Source: a bacterium (GTDB taxonomy: Bacteria; SZUA-79; Acidulodesulfobacterales; Acidulodesulfobacteraceae). From it: a stretch of 8,892 nucleotides of DNA. Made by a program: the position numbers and the translations under genes. Positions within the stretch are counted from its first letter, which is position 1; the number at the start of each line of letters is the position of its first letter. The stretch covers positions 1 through 8,892 of the forward strand of contig JAJYWW010000096.1 of assembly GCA_021791295.1 (NCBI GenBank), read 5' to 3'. Below are positions 1-6,479 of this stretch, piece by piece. The notes beneath the pieces are model-generated. The model saw nothing but the letters and a program-made list of their open reading frames with translations. It ran no database searches and was not told where the DNA came from.

Positions 1-227
<227 letters not shown>

Positions 228-245
228 TTAGAGAGACGGCGGCAT
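228..245 (-). other. Five-codon reading frame (MPPSL) just before ilvC
   Basis: In the ilvN-ilvC gap the minus strand carries ATG CCG CCG TCT CTC TAA. A GAGGG stretch lies four bases before the ATG, at the right distance for a ribosome binding site. The TAA ends 15 bases before the ilvC ATG, in the same frame, and only a few bases before the ilvC Shine-Dalgarno sequence. The patch at about 231-257 is clearly richer in G+C than the rest of the gap. It is not a classic branched-chain attenuator leader, as it has a single Leu codon and no terminator hairpin follows. It may be chance; expression is not shown. Confidence 0.25.
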
Positions 246-300
246 TTCGCCCTCAATCAAATTTTTATTATTTAATTTATTAATTTATATATAATATTTA

Positions 301-792
301 TTATATTATTTTTTTAGCGCTGGCTAAAGCTATTATACCGGTTTTAACTATGTCTTTGATTCCGAGCGGCCTTAAAATGTCTATTAGGGAATCTATTTTC
401 TTTTCAGATCCGGTGACTTCAAGGGTGTAATGATTTCTTGAAACGTCTATAATCCTGCCGTTAAATATTTCTTTTATCCTGAAAATATCGCCTTTCGTCG
501 TTTCATCCGCGTTAACTTTAACCAGAACGGTCTGCCTTAACACTGAGTCGTCATCAGTAAATTCCTGAACCTTAATTACGTTAATAAGCCTGTTAAGCTG
601 TTTAACTATCTGTTCCAAAATTTGTGCATCTCCTGACGTGGCTATTATCATTTTGGACTCGTTTTTTTCTAAAGTTTTTGCTACGCATATACTGTCGATA
701 TTAAACCCTCTTGCCGAAAAAAGTCCGGCTACCCTGGTAAGCACGCCGGATTCGTTTTCCACGGTAATAGAAAGAATATGTGTTTTTTCCAT
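301..792 (-). CDS. ilvN: Acetolactate synthase small (regulatory) subunit
   Basis: This is the regulatory subunit of acetohydroxyacid synthase. It binds the catalytic IlvB chain, raises its activity and usually confers feedback inhibition by valine. At 163 residues it has the normal length for the IlvH/IlvN family. An N-terminal ACT domain spans about residues 4-80, with ENESGVLTRVAGLF (12-25) and RGFNI (28-32). N13, G16 and N31 match the valine-sensing Asn, Gly and Asn of E. coli IlvH (N11, G14, N29), so valine inhibition is plausible. The C-terminal domain covers about 85-158, with VLVKVNA and the ending typical of the longer small subunits. The gene follows ilvB by 58 bases. No Shine-Dalgarno sequence precedes the ATG, and no in-frame ATG lies between it and the upstream stop at 814-816. 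Some databases would call it ilvH; function is the same. Confidence 0.97.
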   Translation of the reverse strand: MEKTHILSITVENESGVLTRVAGLFSARGFNIDSICVAKTLEKNESKMIIATSGDAQILEQIVKQLNRLINVIKVQEFTDDDSVLRQTVLVKVNADETTKGDIFRIKEIFNGRIIDVSRNHYTLEVTGSEKKIDSLIDILRPLGIKDIVKTGIIALASAKKII

Positions 793-850
793 AATCGTAA
801 TTATTATATTAAATTATTTAATAAAATGTTACTGAATTTTAATCTTAAAT

Positions 851-2581
851 TTAAACCAAGAGCATACCGGTAATAGGCGAACCGGGCGCTACCATCGGAT
901 ATACGCTTTCTTCTCTGTCGACTATAAAATCCATTATTACCGGTTTTTTTATAGAAAGCGCCTTTTCGATTACGGGAACTACGTCGTCAGGGTCTTTAGC
1001 TCTTAAACCCACGGCTCCGTATGCTTCGGCAAGTTTGACGAAATCGGGATTAACGTTCATTTCCGAAAAAGAGTATCTTTTATGATAGAACAATTCCTGC
1101 CACTGCCTTATCATGCCGAGAAAATTATTATTTATTATAGCTATTTTGACCGGAAGGTTATACTGAACCGCCGTCGCAAGTTCCTGAATATTCATCTGAA
1201 TGCTTCCGTCGCCGGCAATATCGAAAACAATCTTGTCCGGATGCGCCATCTGTGCGCCGATAGCGGCAGGAAATCCGAAACCCATAGTTCCGAGGCCTCC
1301 GGATGTTAGTAAAGTCCTAGGGTTTTTAAATTTATAGAACTGCGCCGTCCACATCTGACTCTGTCCGACTTCGGTAGCTATTATTGCTTCTCCTCCGGTT
1401 AATTCATATATTTTCTCTATGACATATTGAGGCTTAATTACGTCGTTCATTTTATAAGTAAGCGGATGCTCGTACTTCCATGCGTTTATTTCTTCGAGCC
1501 AGCCTAACCTCTCGTATTTCGCTTCGGATATTTCTTCGTTTCTGCCGTTCAAAACTTCGAGAAGACTGCTTAAAACCGATTTAACGTCGCCCACCACCGG
1601 TATTTCTATTTTTACGTTTTTTCCTATCGAAGAAGGATCTATGTCTATATGGGCAAATTTAGCATTTCTGCCGAATTCTTCGACTTTTCCCGTAACACGG
1701 TCGTCGAACCTCGCCCCGATAGCAACTATAAAATCGGCATTAGATATCGCCATATTTGAGGCATAAGTGCCGTGCATACCGAGCATACCGAAAAAAAGAG
1801 GGTGGCAGGACGGAAACCCGCCGAGACCCATTAAAGTCGAAGTTATTGGAAGGTCGAGCAATTCTGCCAGTTCAAAAAGTTCTGCGGAAGCATTAGAGCT
1901 TATTACCCCGCCTCCTATATACAACAAAGGTTTTTTTGCTTTTAAAATTTCCGAAGCAAGTTTTGCTATCTGTATATGATGTCCGAAATATGTAGGATTA
2001 TACCCGTGCAGCTGAACGGTTTCCGGATAATCAAACTCACATACGCTAGAAGTAATATCTTTAGGTATGTCTATTAAGACGGGGCCCGGCCTTCCGGTGG
2101 AAGCTATATAAAAAGCCTCCTTAATAGTTCTTGCAAGGTCTTTTATGTCCTTAACCAAATAATTATGCTTGGTACAAGGTCTGGTAATGCCGACGGTATC
2201 GGCTTCCTGAAAAGCGTCGTTGCCTATAAGATTGGTAGGCACCTGTCCGGTAATAATCACCATAGGCACGGAATCCATATTTGCGGTGGCAATACCGGTT
2301 ATAGTATTCGTAGCGCCGGGACCGGACGTCACCAAAACTACTCCTACTTTGCCGGATGCCCTGGCATAACCGTCCGCCGCATGAGCTGCTCCTTGTTCAT
2401 GTCTTACCAGCACATGTTTAATTTTATCTTTGTAATTTAATAGCTCGTCGTAAATATTTAAAACGGCGCCGCCGGGATAACCAAATATAGTATCTACGCC
2501 TTCGTTTATAAGGCTTTCAATAATTATCTTTGAACCGGTCATTAAATTTTTCTTTGTATTATTATTTCTGTTATGATTCAT
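851..2581 (-). CDS. ilvB: Acetolactate synthase large (catalytic) subunit
   Basis: This thiamine diphosphate enzyme joins two pyruvates to 2-acetolactate, or pyruvate and 2-ketobutyrate to 2-aceto-2-hydroxybutyrate, the first step common to valine, leucine and isoleucine synthesis. Its 576 residues match the family. The N-terminal ThDP domain (about 14-180) carries [12 protein letters not shown] (34-45) and the catalytic Glu E62 in [15 protein letters not shown]. The central FAD-type domain (about 200-335) has the family signature [11 protein letters not shown] (289-299). The C-terminal ThDP domain (about 390-550) has GDGS (457-460) with D458 and N485 as expected Mg2+ ligands, then GMIRQWQ, where W494 matches the Trp that favours 2-ketobutyrate. 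The chosen start gives an Asn-rich 13-residue extension ahead of the conserved part (Met14 is the alternative); it is preferred because AAGGAA lies seven to eight bases upstream and none precedes Met14. The gene starts two bases after ilvD and is probably translationally coupled to it. Herbicide- or FAD-binding details cannot be judged. Confidence 0.98.
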   Translation of the reverse strand: MNHNRNNNTKKNLMTGSKIIIESLINEGVDTIFGYPGGAVLNIYDELLNYKDKIKHVLVRHEQGAAHAADGYARASGKVGVVLVTSGPGATNTITGIATANMDSVPMVIITGQVPTNLIGNDAFQEADTVGITRPCTKHNYLVKDIKDLARTIKEAFYIASTGRPGPVLIDIPKDITSSVCEFDYPETVQLHGYNPTYFGHHIQIAKLASEILKAKKPLLYIGGGVISSNASAELFELAELLDLPITSTLMGLGGFPSCHPLFFGMLGMHGTYASNMAISNADFIVAIGARFDDRVTGKVEEFGRNAKFAHIDIDPSSIGKNVKIEIPVVGDVKSVLSSLLEVLNGRNEEISEAKYERLGWLEEINAWKYEHPLTYKMNDVIKPQYVIEKIYELTGGEAIIATEVGQSQMWTAQFYKFKNPRTLLTSGGLGTMGFGFPAAIGAQMAHPDKIVFDIAGDGSIQMNIQELATAVQYNLPVKIAIINNNFLGMIRQWQELFYHKRYSFSEMNVNPDFVKLAEAYGAVGLRAKDPDDVVPVIEKALSIKKPVIMDFIVDREESVYPMVAPGSPITGMLLV

Positions 2582-2583
2582 AA

Positions 2584-4254
2584 CTATTTCCTTATATTTC
2601 TGTTTACTATTGCGCCTTCGTCAGCCGAAGATACTATTTCGGCGTATCTCGACAGATAACCGTAGTCTATTTTTTTCGGTTTTTTCGTAAATTGTTTTTT
2701 TCTTTCGTTTAATTCGGTTTCAGAAACATCTAAACTTAATTTTCTATTGGGAATATCTATTTCTATTTTATCTCCGTTTTTTACCAAGGCGATAGGGCCT
2801 CCCTCCTGAGCTTCCGGAGATATATGTCCGACGCACGGACCTCTCGTTCCGCCGGAAAATCTGCCGTCGGTAATAAGAGCTACTTTTTCGCCGAGCCCCA
2901 TTCCGACTATTTGAGAAGTAGGTGCAAGCATTTCACGCATTCCGGGCCCTCCTTTCGGACCTTCGAATCTTATAACTATGATGTCTCCTTCTTTGACTTT
3001 TCCTTTAGAAATATTTTCCATAGCGGATTCTTCGCTGTCAAAAACGGCCGCCGTTCCTTTAAACTTCATCATTGAAGAGCTTACGCCGCTGGATTTAATA
3101 ATAGCTCCGTTAGGCGCCAAATTTCCGAATAAAACGGCTATACCTCCTTCTTTACGGTAAGGATTGTCGGCTTTTCTTATTACTTCGTTGTTTACGTAAT
3201 TTACGTTAGATATTATTTCGCCTATAGATTTGCCGCTTACGTTCATAGATTTAGTATTTATAAAATCTTTAAGTTCATACAAAAGGGACGGAATTCCTCC
3301 GGCAAAATCAAGGTCTTCGAGAAAATATTCTCCGGCAGGCCTTAAACTCGTTAGCTGGGGCGTATTTTTAGAAATTTCGTCGAAAAGTTTTAAATCAAGT
3401 TTAATTCCTGATTCATTTGCAATGGCAAGAAGATGAAGCACCGAATTTGAAGAACCGCCCAGCGCCATATCTACTGCTATCGCATTTTTAAAAGAATCTA
3501 TAGTTGCTATATCTCTAGGCAGAACTTGACTTTTAACCATATCGACCACTCTTGCTCCGCTCTCAAAAGCTATTCTTTTTTTAATAGCGGAACCCGCAAG
3601 CGCCGTACCTGCGCCTGGCAAGGACATTCCAAGAACCTCGGTCATGCAGGCCATAGTGTTTGCCGTATAAAGACCCTGACATGAACCCTGCCCGGGGCAA
3701 GCGCACATTTCAAGGTCGTTAAGCTCTTTTTCCGTAATATCGTTTATCCTGAATTTTGCTACAGCCTCAAAAGTATCGCGGACAAAAGAAAGTCTGTTTC
3801 CGTGATAGTGTCCTGAAAGCATAGGTCCGGCGGTTACGACGATAGCCGGAATATTAAGGCGTAAAGATGCCATAAGCATGCCGGGGGTTATTTTATCGCA
3901 ATTAGTCAGCAGTATAAGCCCGTCAAGACTGTGTGCTTCCGCTACAGTTTCTATCATATCTGCTATAAGTTCCCTTGAAGGAAGAGAATAATGCATACCC
4001 CTGTGACCCATGGCTACGCCGTCGCAAATACCCGGAATTCCGAATACGAAAGGATGTCCTCCGTTGCTGTAAACGCCGTTTTCGGCCGCCCTTTCAAGGT
4101 CTCTTATTCCTATATGTCCGGGAATTAAATCGGTAAAACTTGATGCTATTCCTATAAAAGGTTTTTTCATATCGCCTTTAGCCATTCCGGTTGCATACAG
4201 CAAAGACCTATGGGGAGTTCTGTCTATGCCTTCCTTAATATTGTCGCTTCTCAT
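2584..4254 (-). CDS. ilvD: Dihydroxy-acid dehydratase
   Basis: This iron-sulfur enzyme removes water from 2,3-dihydroxy-isovalerate and 2,3-dihydroxy-3-methylvalerate to give the keto acids before valine/leucine and isoleucine. The 556 residues are full length for the IlvD/Edd family. Visible motifs are [11 protein letters not shown] (77-87; D78 is a likely Mg2+ ligand), the signature [12 protein letters not shown] (118-129; C119 binds the cluster, K121 matches the Lys carbamylated in relatives), GSCQG (190-194; C192 a cluster ligand) and [10 protein letters not shown] (464-473; S467 a likely catalytic base). Residues 45-47 read PGH, as in E. coli IlvD, where [2Fe-2S] homologues have a cysteine (PCN), so an oxygen-labile [4Fe-4S] type is suggested. 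Edd (phosphogluconate dehydratase) is excluded by the length and by the ilv neighbours. AAGGA lies ten bases before the ATG. The gene follows the small DUF465 gene by 36 bases and precedes ilvB by two. Confidence 0.98.
   Translation of the reverse strand: MRSDNIKEGIDRTPHRSLLYATGMAKGDMKKPFIGIASSFTDLIPGHIGIRDLERAAENGVYSNGGHPFVFGIPGICDGVAMGHRGMHYSLPSRELIADMIETVAEAHSLDGLILLTNCDKITPGMLMASLRLNIPAIVVTAGPMLSGHYHGNRLSFVRDTFEAVAKFRINDITEKELNDLEMCACPGQGSCQGLYTANTMACMTEVLGMSLPGAGTALAGSAIKKRIAFESGARVVDMVKSQVLPRDIATIDSFKNAIAVDMALGGSSNSVLHLLAIANESGIKLDLKLFDEISKNTPQLTSLRPAGEYFLEDLDFAGGIPSLLYELKDFINTKSMNVSGKSIGEIISNVNYVNNEVIRKADNPYRKEGGIAVLFGNLAPNGAIIKSSGVSSSMMKFKGTAAVFDSEESAMENISKGKVKEGDIIVIRFEGPKGGPGMREMLAPTSQIVGMGLGEKVALITDGRFSGGTRGPCVGHISPEAQEGGPIALVKNGDKIEIDIPNRKLSLDVSETELNERKKQFTKKPKKIDYGYLSRYAEIVSSADEGAIVNRNIRK
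2587..2593 (-). promoter_or_regulatory. Ribosome binding site of ilvB inside the end of ilvD
   Basis: The minus strand reads AAGGAAA within the last codons of ilvD, followed by the ilvD stop TAG, two bases, and the ilvB ATG. The distance from AAGGA to the ATG is seven bases. The site supports the ATG at 2579-2581 over the internal Met14 and suggests that ribosomes ending ilvD restart directly on ilvB. Confidence 0.75.
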
Positions 4255-4264
4255 AATATATATA

Positions 4265-4269
4265 TCCTT
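4265..4269 (-). promoter_or_regulatory. Ribosome binding site of ilvD
   Basis: The minus strand reads AAGGA ten bases before the ilvD ATG, in an otherwise A+T-rich 36-base gap. Spacing is slightly long but acceptable. The gap shows no hairpin or promoter pair, so ilvD appears to be read from upstream. Confidence 0.65.
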
Positions 4270-4290
4270 AAGAATTATTTTATTTTTATT

Positions 4291-4530
4291 TTATCCTATT
4301 TCCGCAATCTTTTCTTTAATAATTTTTTTCATAACATCGTTGCCGTTTAATTTTTTTAACTTTAACTCTTTTATGATTTTTTGTTCTTCAGGGGTTAAAA
4401 AAGGCTTGGTGCTGAATTTATCCAAAGCCTTTCCAATTTCTATATGTTCTTTATAAATCTTCTTGAAATTCTCGTCTTTTTCGGCTAAAATTTCAGCCGT
4501 TTTTCTTTCCGTTTCATCCAAAAATTGCAT
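4291..4530 (-). CDS. DUF465 / YdcH-like small helical protein
   Basis: This 79-residue protein is rich in Lys and Glu, with no signal peptide or membrane segment, so it is probably cytoplasmic. It fits the DUF465 (YdcH) pattern: a first helix with a conserved Glu-His (residues 28-29, in YKEHIEIGKAL), a short linker PFLTPEEQ (43-50) and a second helix with LKLKKL (56-61). Family members usually read LKKxKLxLKDEI there; here the Lys-Asp is replaced by Asn-Asp (64-65). The two helices would form an antiparallel coiled-coil hairpin. The molecular function of the family is not known to me. The start is secure, with AGGAGG ten bases before the ATG. It sits 51 bases after tsaB and 36 before ilvD on the same strand, so it is very likely co-transcribed with both. 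The call as a real gene is strong because of the ribosome binding site and the family pattern; family assignment is by eye. Confidence 0.85.
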   Translation of the reverse strand: MQFLDETERKTAEILAEKDENFKKIYKEHIEIGKALDKFSTKPFLTPEEQKIIKELKLKKLNGNDVMKKIIKEKIAEIG

Positions 4531-4540
4531 AATAATTATA

Positions 4541-4546
4541 CCTCCT
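4541..4546 (-). promoter_or_regulatory. Strong Shine-Dalgarno sequence of the DUF465 gene
   Basis: The minus strand reads AGGAGG ten bases before the ATG at 4528-4530. It is the best evidence that this short reading frame is translated, and it fixes its start. A TATAAT string directly follows it but would start transcription after the ribosome binding site, so it is not read as a promoter. Confidence 0.85.
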
Positions 4547-4581
4547 GCGGATTTATTTATATTTATAAAATTATAAAACCT

Positions 4582-5286
4582 TTAAAAAGGGCCGTTGCCG
4601 TAAACATAATAAGGCGAAAGTTCTTCGGAATATTTTTCGTTAAAAACCTTAACTCCGTTTATTTTATAACTTTCTATAGCATATTTAGCGGCAAAATAAG
4701 CCGTATCTTTAAGATCTAAAAATAATAAGCCTGAAACGGTATCTTTTAATTCATCTTTAATAAAATGACAATCGTTTTTATCGTTAAAACCATAAGCCAA
4801 AAGCGGTTTGTCTTTCATATCGTTTAAAAAAAGGCGTATTTCTTCTAAATTTAAAAGATCTGTTTTAATTTGCCCTTCAAAATATTTAGCTTCAGAAGAA
4901 AATTCCGAAACATAGTAGCGGTCTTTAGATGCATAGCAAACCGCAACAATATTTTTTAATCCCAAGTTTTCTTTAGCCGCTCTGTATGCGCAAACAGATA
5001 AACTCCCAAGCCCTACTACCGCTGTTTTTAGGACATAAGAGAGCGTTTTTGCTATCGTTAAAGAAACCCTGATACCGGTATAGGAGCCGGGTCCCAGAAT
5101 AACGGCTATTCCTTGAAAGTCCGTTAATTTTATACCGGCCTTGGATATTATTTCGTCTAACTGCTTAAAAATAAGAACGGAATGTTTTTCATGAAAATCC
5201 GATATCGATTCCGAAAGAATATTAAAATTTTCATCGGCCGCCAACAGGCTGGAATAACCGTTGGAGCTGTCCATAGATAAAAACAT
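4582..5286 (-). CDS. tsaB: tRNA threonylcarbamoyladenosine biosynthesis protein TsaB
   Basis: TsaB (YeaZ) is the non-catalytic ASKHA-fold partner of TsaD. With TsaE and TsaC/Sua5 products they place threonylcarbamoyl on adenosine 37 of ANN-decoding tRNAs in the cytoplasm. The 234 residues are of usual length. The N-terminus MFLSMDSSNGYSSL matches the family opening (ILAIDTS-type, phosphate-loop-like), and the hallmark LGPGSYTGIRVSLTIAK is at residues 64-80, followed by VVGLGSLSVCA (90-100). The C-terminal half is less conserved, as is normal, and ends with LSPYYVY, the usual closing Pro-Tyr-Tyr/Val-Tyr pattern. Met1 is preferred over Met5 because the first strand would otherwise be lost. There is no Shine-Dalgarno sequence; the ATG lies nine bases after the rseP stop in the same frame, so translation probably depends on rseP. 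TsaD itself is ruled out by the length and absence of its metal-binding His motif. Confidence 0.95.
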   Translation of the reverse strand: MFLSMDSSNGYSSLLAADENFNILSESISDFHEKHSVLIFKQLDEIISKAGIKLTDFQGIAVILGPGSYTGIRVSLTIAKTLSYVLKTAVVGLGSLSVCAYRAAKENLGLKNIVAVCYASKDRYYVSEFSSEAKYFEGQIKTDLLNLEEIRLFLNDMKDKPLLAYGFNDKNDCHFIKDELKDTVSGLLFLDLKDTAYFAAKYAIESYKINGVKVFNEKYSEELSPYYVYGNGPF

Positions 5287-5295
5287 ATAAAAAAT

Positions 5296-6393
5296 TTAAG
5301 TTTTTATAGAGCGTAATATATCGTTGTAAGAAACGAACAGAAGCAGCAATATTAAGAGCGCAAAACCGATTTTAGCCGCGTTTTCCTGAAATTTAACGCT
5401 TAACGGACTCCTCTTTACCATTTCTATAATCGAAAATAACAGGTGTCCTCCGTCCAACGCCGGAATAGGAAAGAGGTTTACAAGACCTATATTAACGCTG
5501 ATGAATGCTACGAAATAAAAAAAATCGGAAACCCCCAAACCGGCTGCTCGTCCGGAAAGCTGAGCTATCATTATAGGTCCGCCCAGATCGCTTGCGGGAA
5601 GTTTTCCCGTTATCAGATAAAAAAGACTGACCATAGTAATATAAATAATAAACCATATCTCTTTTAATGCAGAATAAAAAGAATAGAAAAAACCGTCGTA
5701 TCTATAAAAAACGGCATTTTTTGAATTTGAAGGCATTATTCCTATGATATATCTATTTGTTTTTTGCTTATATATATTAAAGCCGGATATTAATTGAGGT
5801 TCAACCGATACAAAAGAATGGATAATTTTATTTCCTATTTTTTCTTCCACTCCAAGTTTTAAAGTTTTTTTCCCGTATTTTTCTATATTTGCGGCTAATC
5901 CCGCCCAAGAATGGACCTTTATACCGTTAACGCTTGTAATAATTTCTCCTTTTTTAAGACCGGCTTTTACGGCAGGCTTGCCTTTCATAAGTCCGCCTAT
6001 AACAGGTTTCAAAACTGGCCTTCCGGACATAAAAATGATTGTAAATATAAGGGCCGCCAAAAGAAAATTAAAAAACGGCCCGCAAAATATTATAAGGAAC
6101 TTTTTATACGGCGGCAGACTGCTGTATGAACGATTTTTGTCTTCCGGAGACAATTCTTCCGACGGGTCTTCTCCTGTAAGCTTAACGTAGCCGCCGAGCG
6201 GAAGCGCAGAAACAAGGTATTCCGTTTCCCCTATCTGCCTGCCGAAAATTTTAGGCCCAAAACCCAATGAAAACTTCTCGACTTTTACGCCCAGTTTTTT
6301 CGCTACTATAAAGTGCCCAAACTCGTGGATAAGAACTATAATGCTTATTACTATTAAAAATGCTAATATATCGTACGTTATACTCTCAAACAT
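5296..6393 (-). CDS. rseP: RseP-type intramembrane site-2 zinc metalloprotease
   Basis: This M50 family protease cuts transmembrane segments of anti-sigma factors and remnant signal peptides within the cytoplasmic membrane. Its 365 residues are typical of the one-PDZ form; E. coli RseP is longer with two PDZ domains. The first membrane helix (about 8-34) contains the zinc motif HEFGH (23-27, E24 catalytic). GFGP (44-47) and LPLGGYVKL (65-73) form the membrane-reentrant region. A second helix is at about 98-122, one PDZ domain at about 126-205, a third helix at about 244-262, and the third metal ligand D314 is in NLFPIPALDGGHLLF (306-320). A last helix spans about 340-356. The start places the HExxH at the usual distance from the N-terminus. 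No clear Shine-Dalgarno sequence is present. It follows pheT by 86 bases, a gap holding a candidate promoter, and precedes tsaB by nine. Its substrate here is unknown; no anti-sigma factor gene is in the window. Confidence 0.96.
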   Translation of the reverse strand: MFESITYDILAFLIVISIIVLIHEFGHFIVAKKLGVKVEKFSLGFGPKIFGRQIGETEYLVSALPLGGYVKLTGEDPSEELSPEDKNRSYSSLPPYKKFLIIFCGPFFNFLLAALIFTIIFMSGRPVLKPVIGGLMKGKPAVKAGLKKGEIITSVNGIKVHSWAGLAANIEKYGKKTLKLGVEEKIGNKIIHSFVSVEPQLISGFNIYKQKTNRYIIGIMPSNSKNAVFYRYDGFFYSFYSALKEIWFIIYITMVSLFYLITGKLPASDLGGPIMIAQLSGRAAGLGVSDFFYFVAFISVNIGLVNLFPIPALDGGHLLFSIIEMVKRSPLSVKFQENAAKIGFALLILLLLFVSYNDILRSIKT

Positions 6394-6437
6394 GCTTTAT
6401 TTTTTATAATTCGGTTTATTTAAAATTATTTAATTTT

Positions 6438-6466
6438 ATTATATTTTTTTTTCATGAAAAATGCAA
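6438..6466 (-). promoter_or_regulatory. Candidate sigma-70 promoter for rseP and downstream genes
   Basis: On the minus strand TTGCAT (6461-6466) is followed after exactly 17 bases by TATAAT (6438-6443). The -10 box is perfect and the spacing ideal, but the -35 box matches TTGACA at only three of six positions, and the region is so A+T-rich that chance matches are common. Transcription would start near 6431, giving a leader of about 38 bases before the rseP ATG. If real, it separates pheT from the rseP-tsaB-ilv unit. Confidence 0.4.
6448..6461. repeat. Perfect 14-base palindrome in the candidate rseP promoter
   Basis: The sequence TTTTTCATGAAAAA is its own reverse complement and lies between the candidate -35 and -10 boxes, touching the end of the -35 box. 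A symmetric site there could be an operator for a dimeric repressor. It is low in complexity, so chance is a fair explanation. As RNA it would form only a five A-U pair stem, too weak for a terminator. Confidence 0.3.
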
Positions 6467-6479
6467 TTTTTTAATTTTT

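Larger units (their letters stand above)
6394..6479. other. pheT-rseP intergenic gap
   Basis: This 86-base, almost purely A+T gap holds the candidate promoter and palindrome. I see no G+C stem followed by a T run on the minus strand, so there is no visible intrinsic terminator for pheT and read-through into rseP is possible. Confidence 0.5.

Noticed and set aside
313..328. Inverted repeat TTTAGC-GCTG-GCTAAA at the end of ilvN
   Set aside because: The six-base-pair stem is within coding sequence and on the transcribed strand is followed by A rather than T, so it is not an intrinsic terminator.
803..808. TATAAT-like string before ilvN
   Set aside because: No acceptable -35 box lies 16-18 bases upstream, and a start from it would fall almost on the ilvN ATG. 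Such strings are frequent in this A+T-rich gap.
2165..2440. 91-codon plus-strand frame opposite ilvB
   Set aside because: It overlaps conserved IlvB N-terminal coding sequence and has no recognisable domain.
4226..4456. 76-codon plus-strand frame opposite the DUF465 gene and the start of ilvD
   Set aside because: It has a Phe/Ile/Leu-rich product as expected from the complement of Lys/Glu/Asn-rich codons; the minus-strand gene has a strong ribosome binding site and a family pattern.
4535..4540. TATAAT string before the DUF465 gene
   Set aside because: It lies between the AGGAGG and the ATG; transcription from it would leave out the ribosome binding site.
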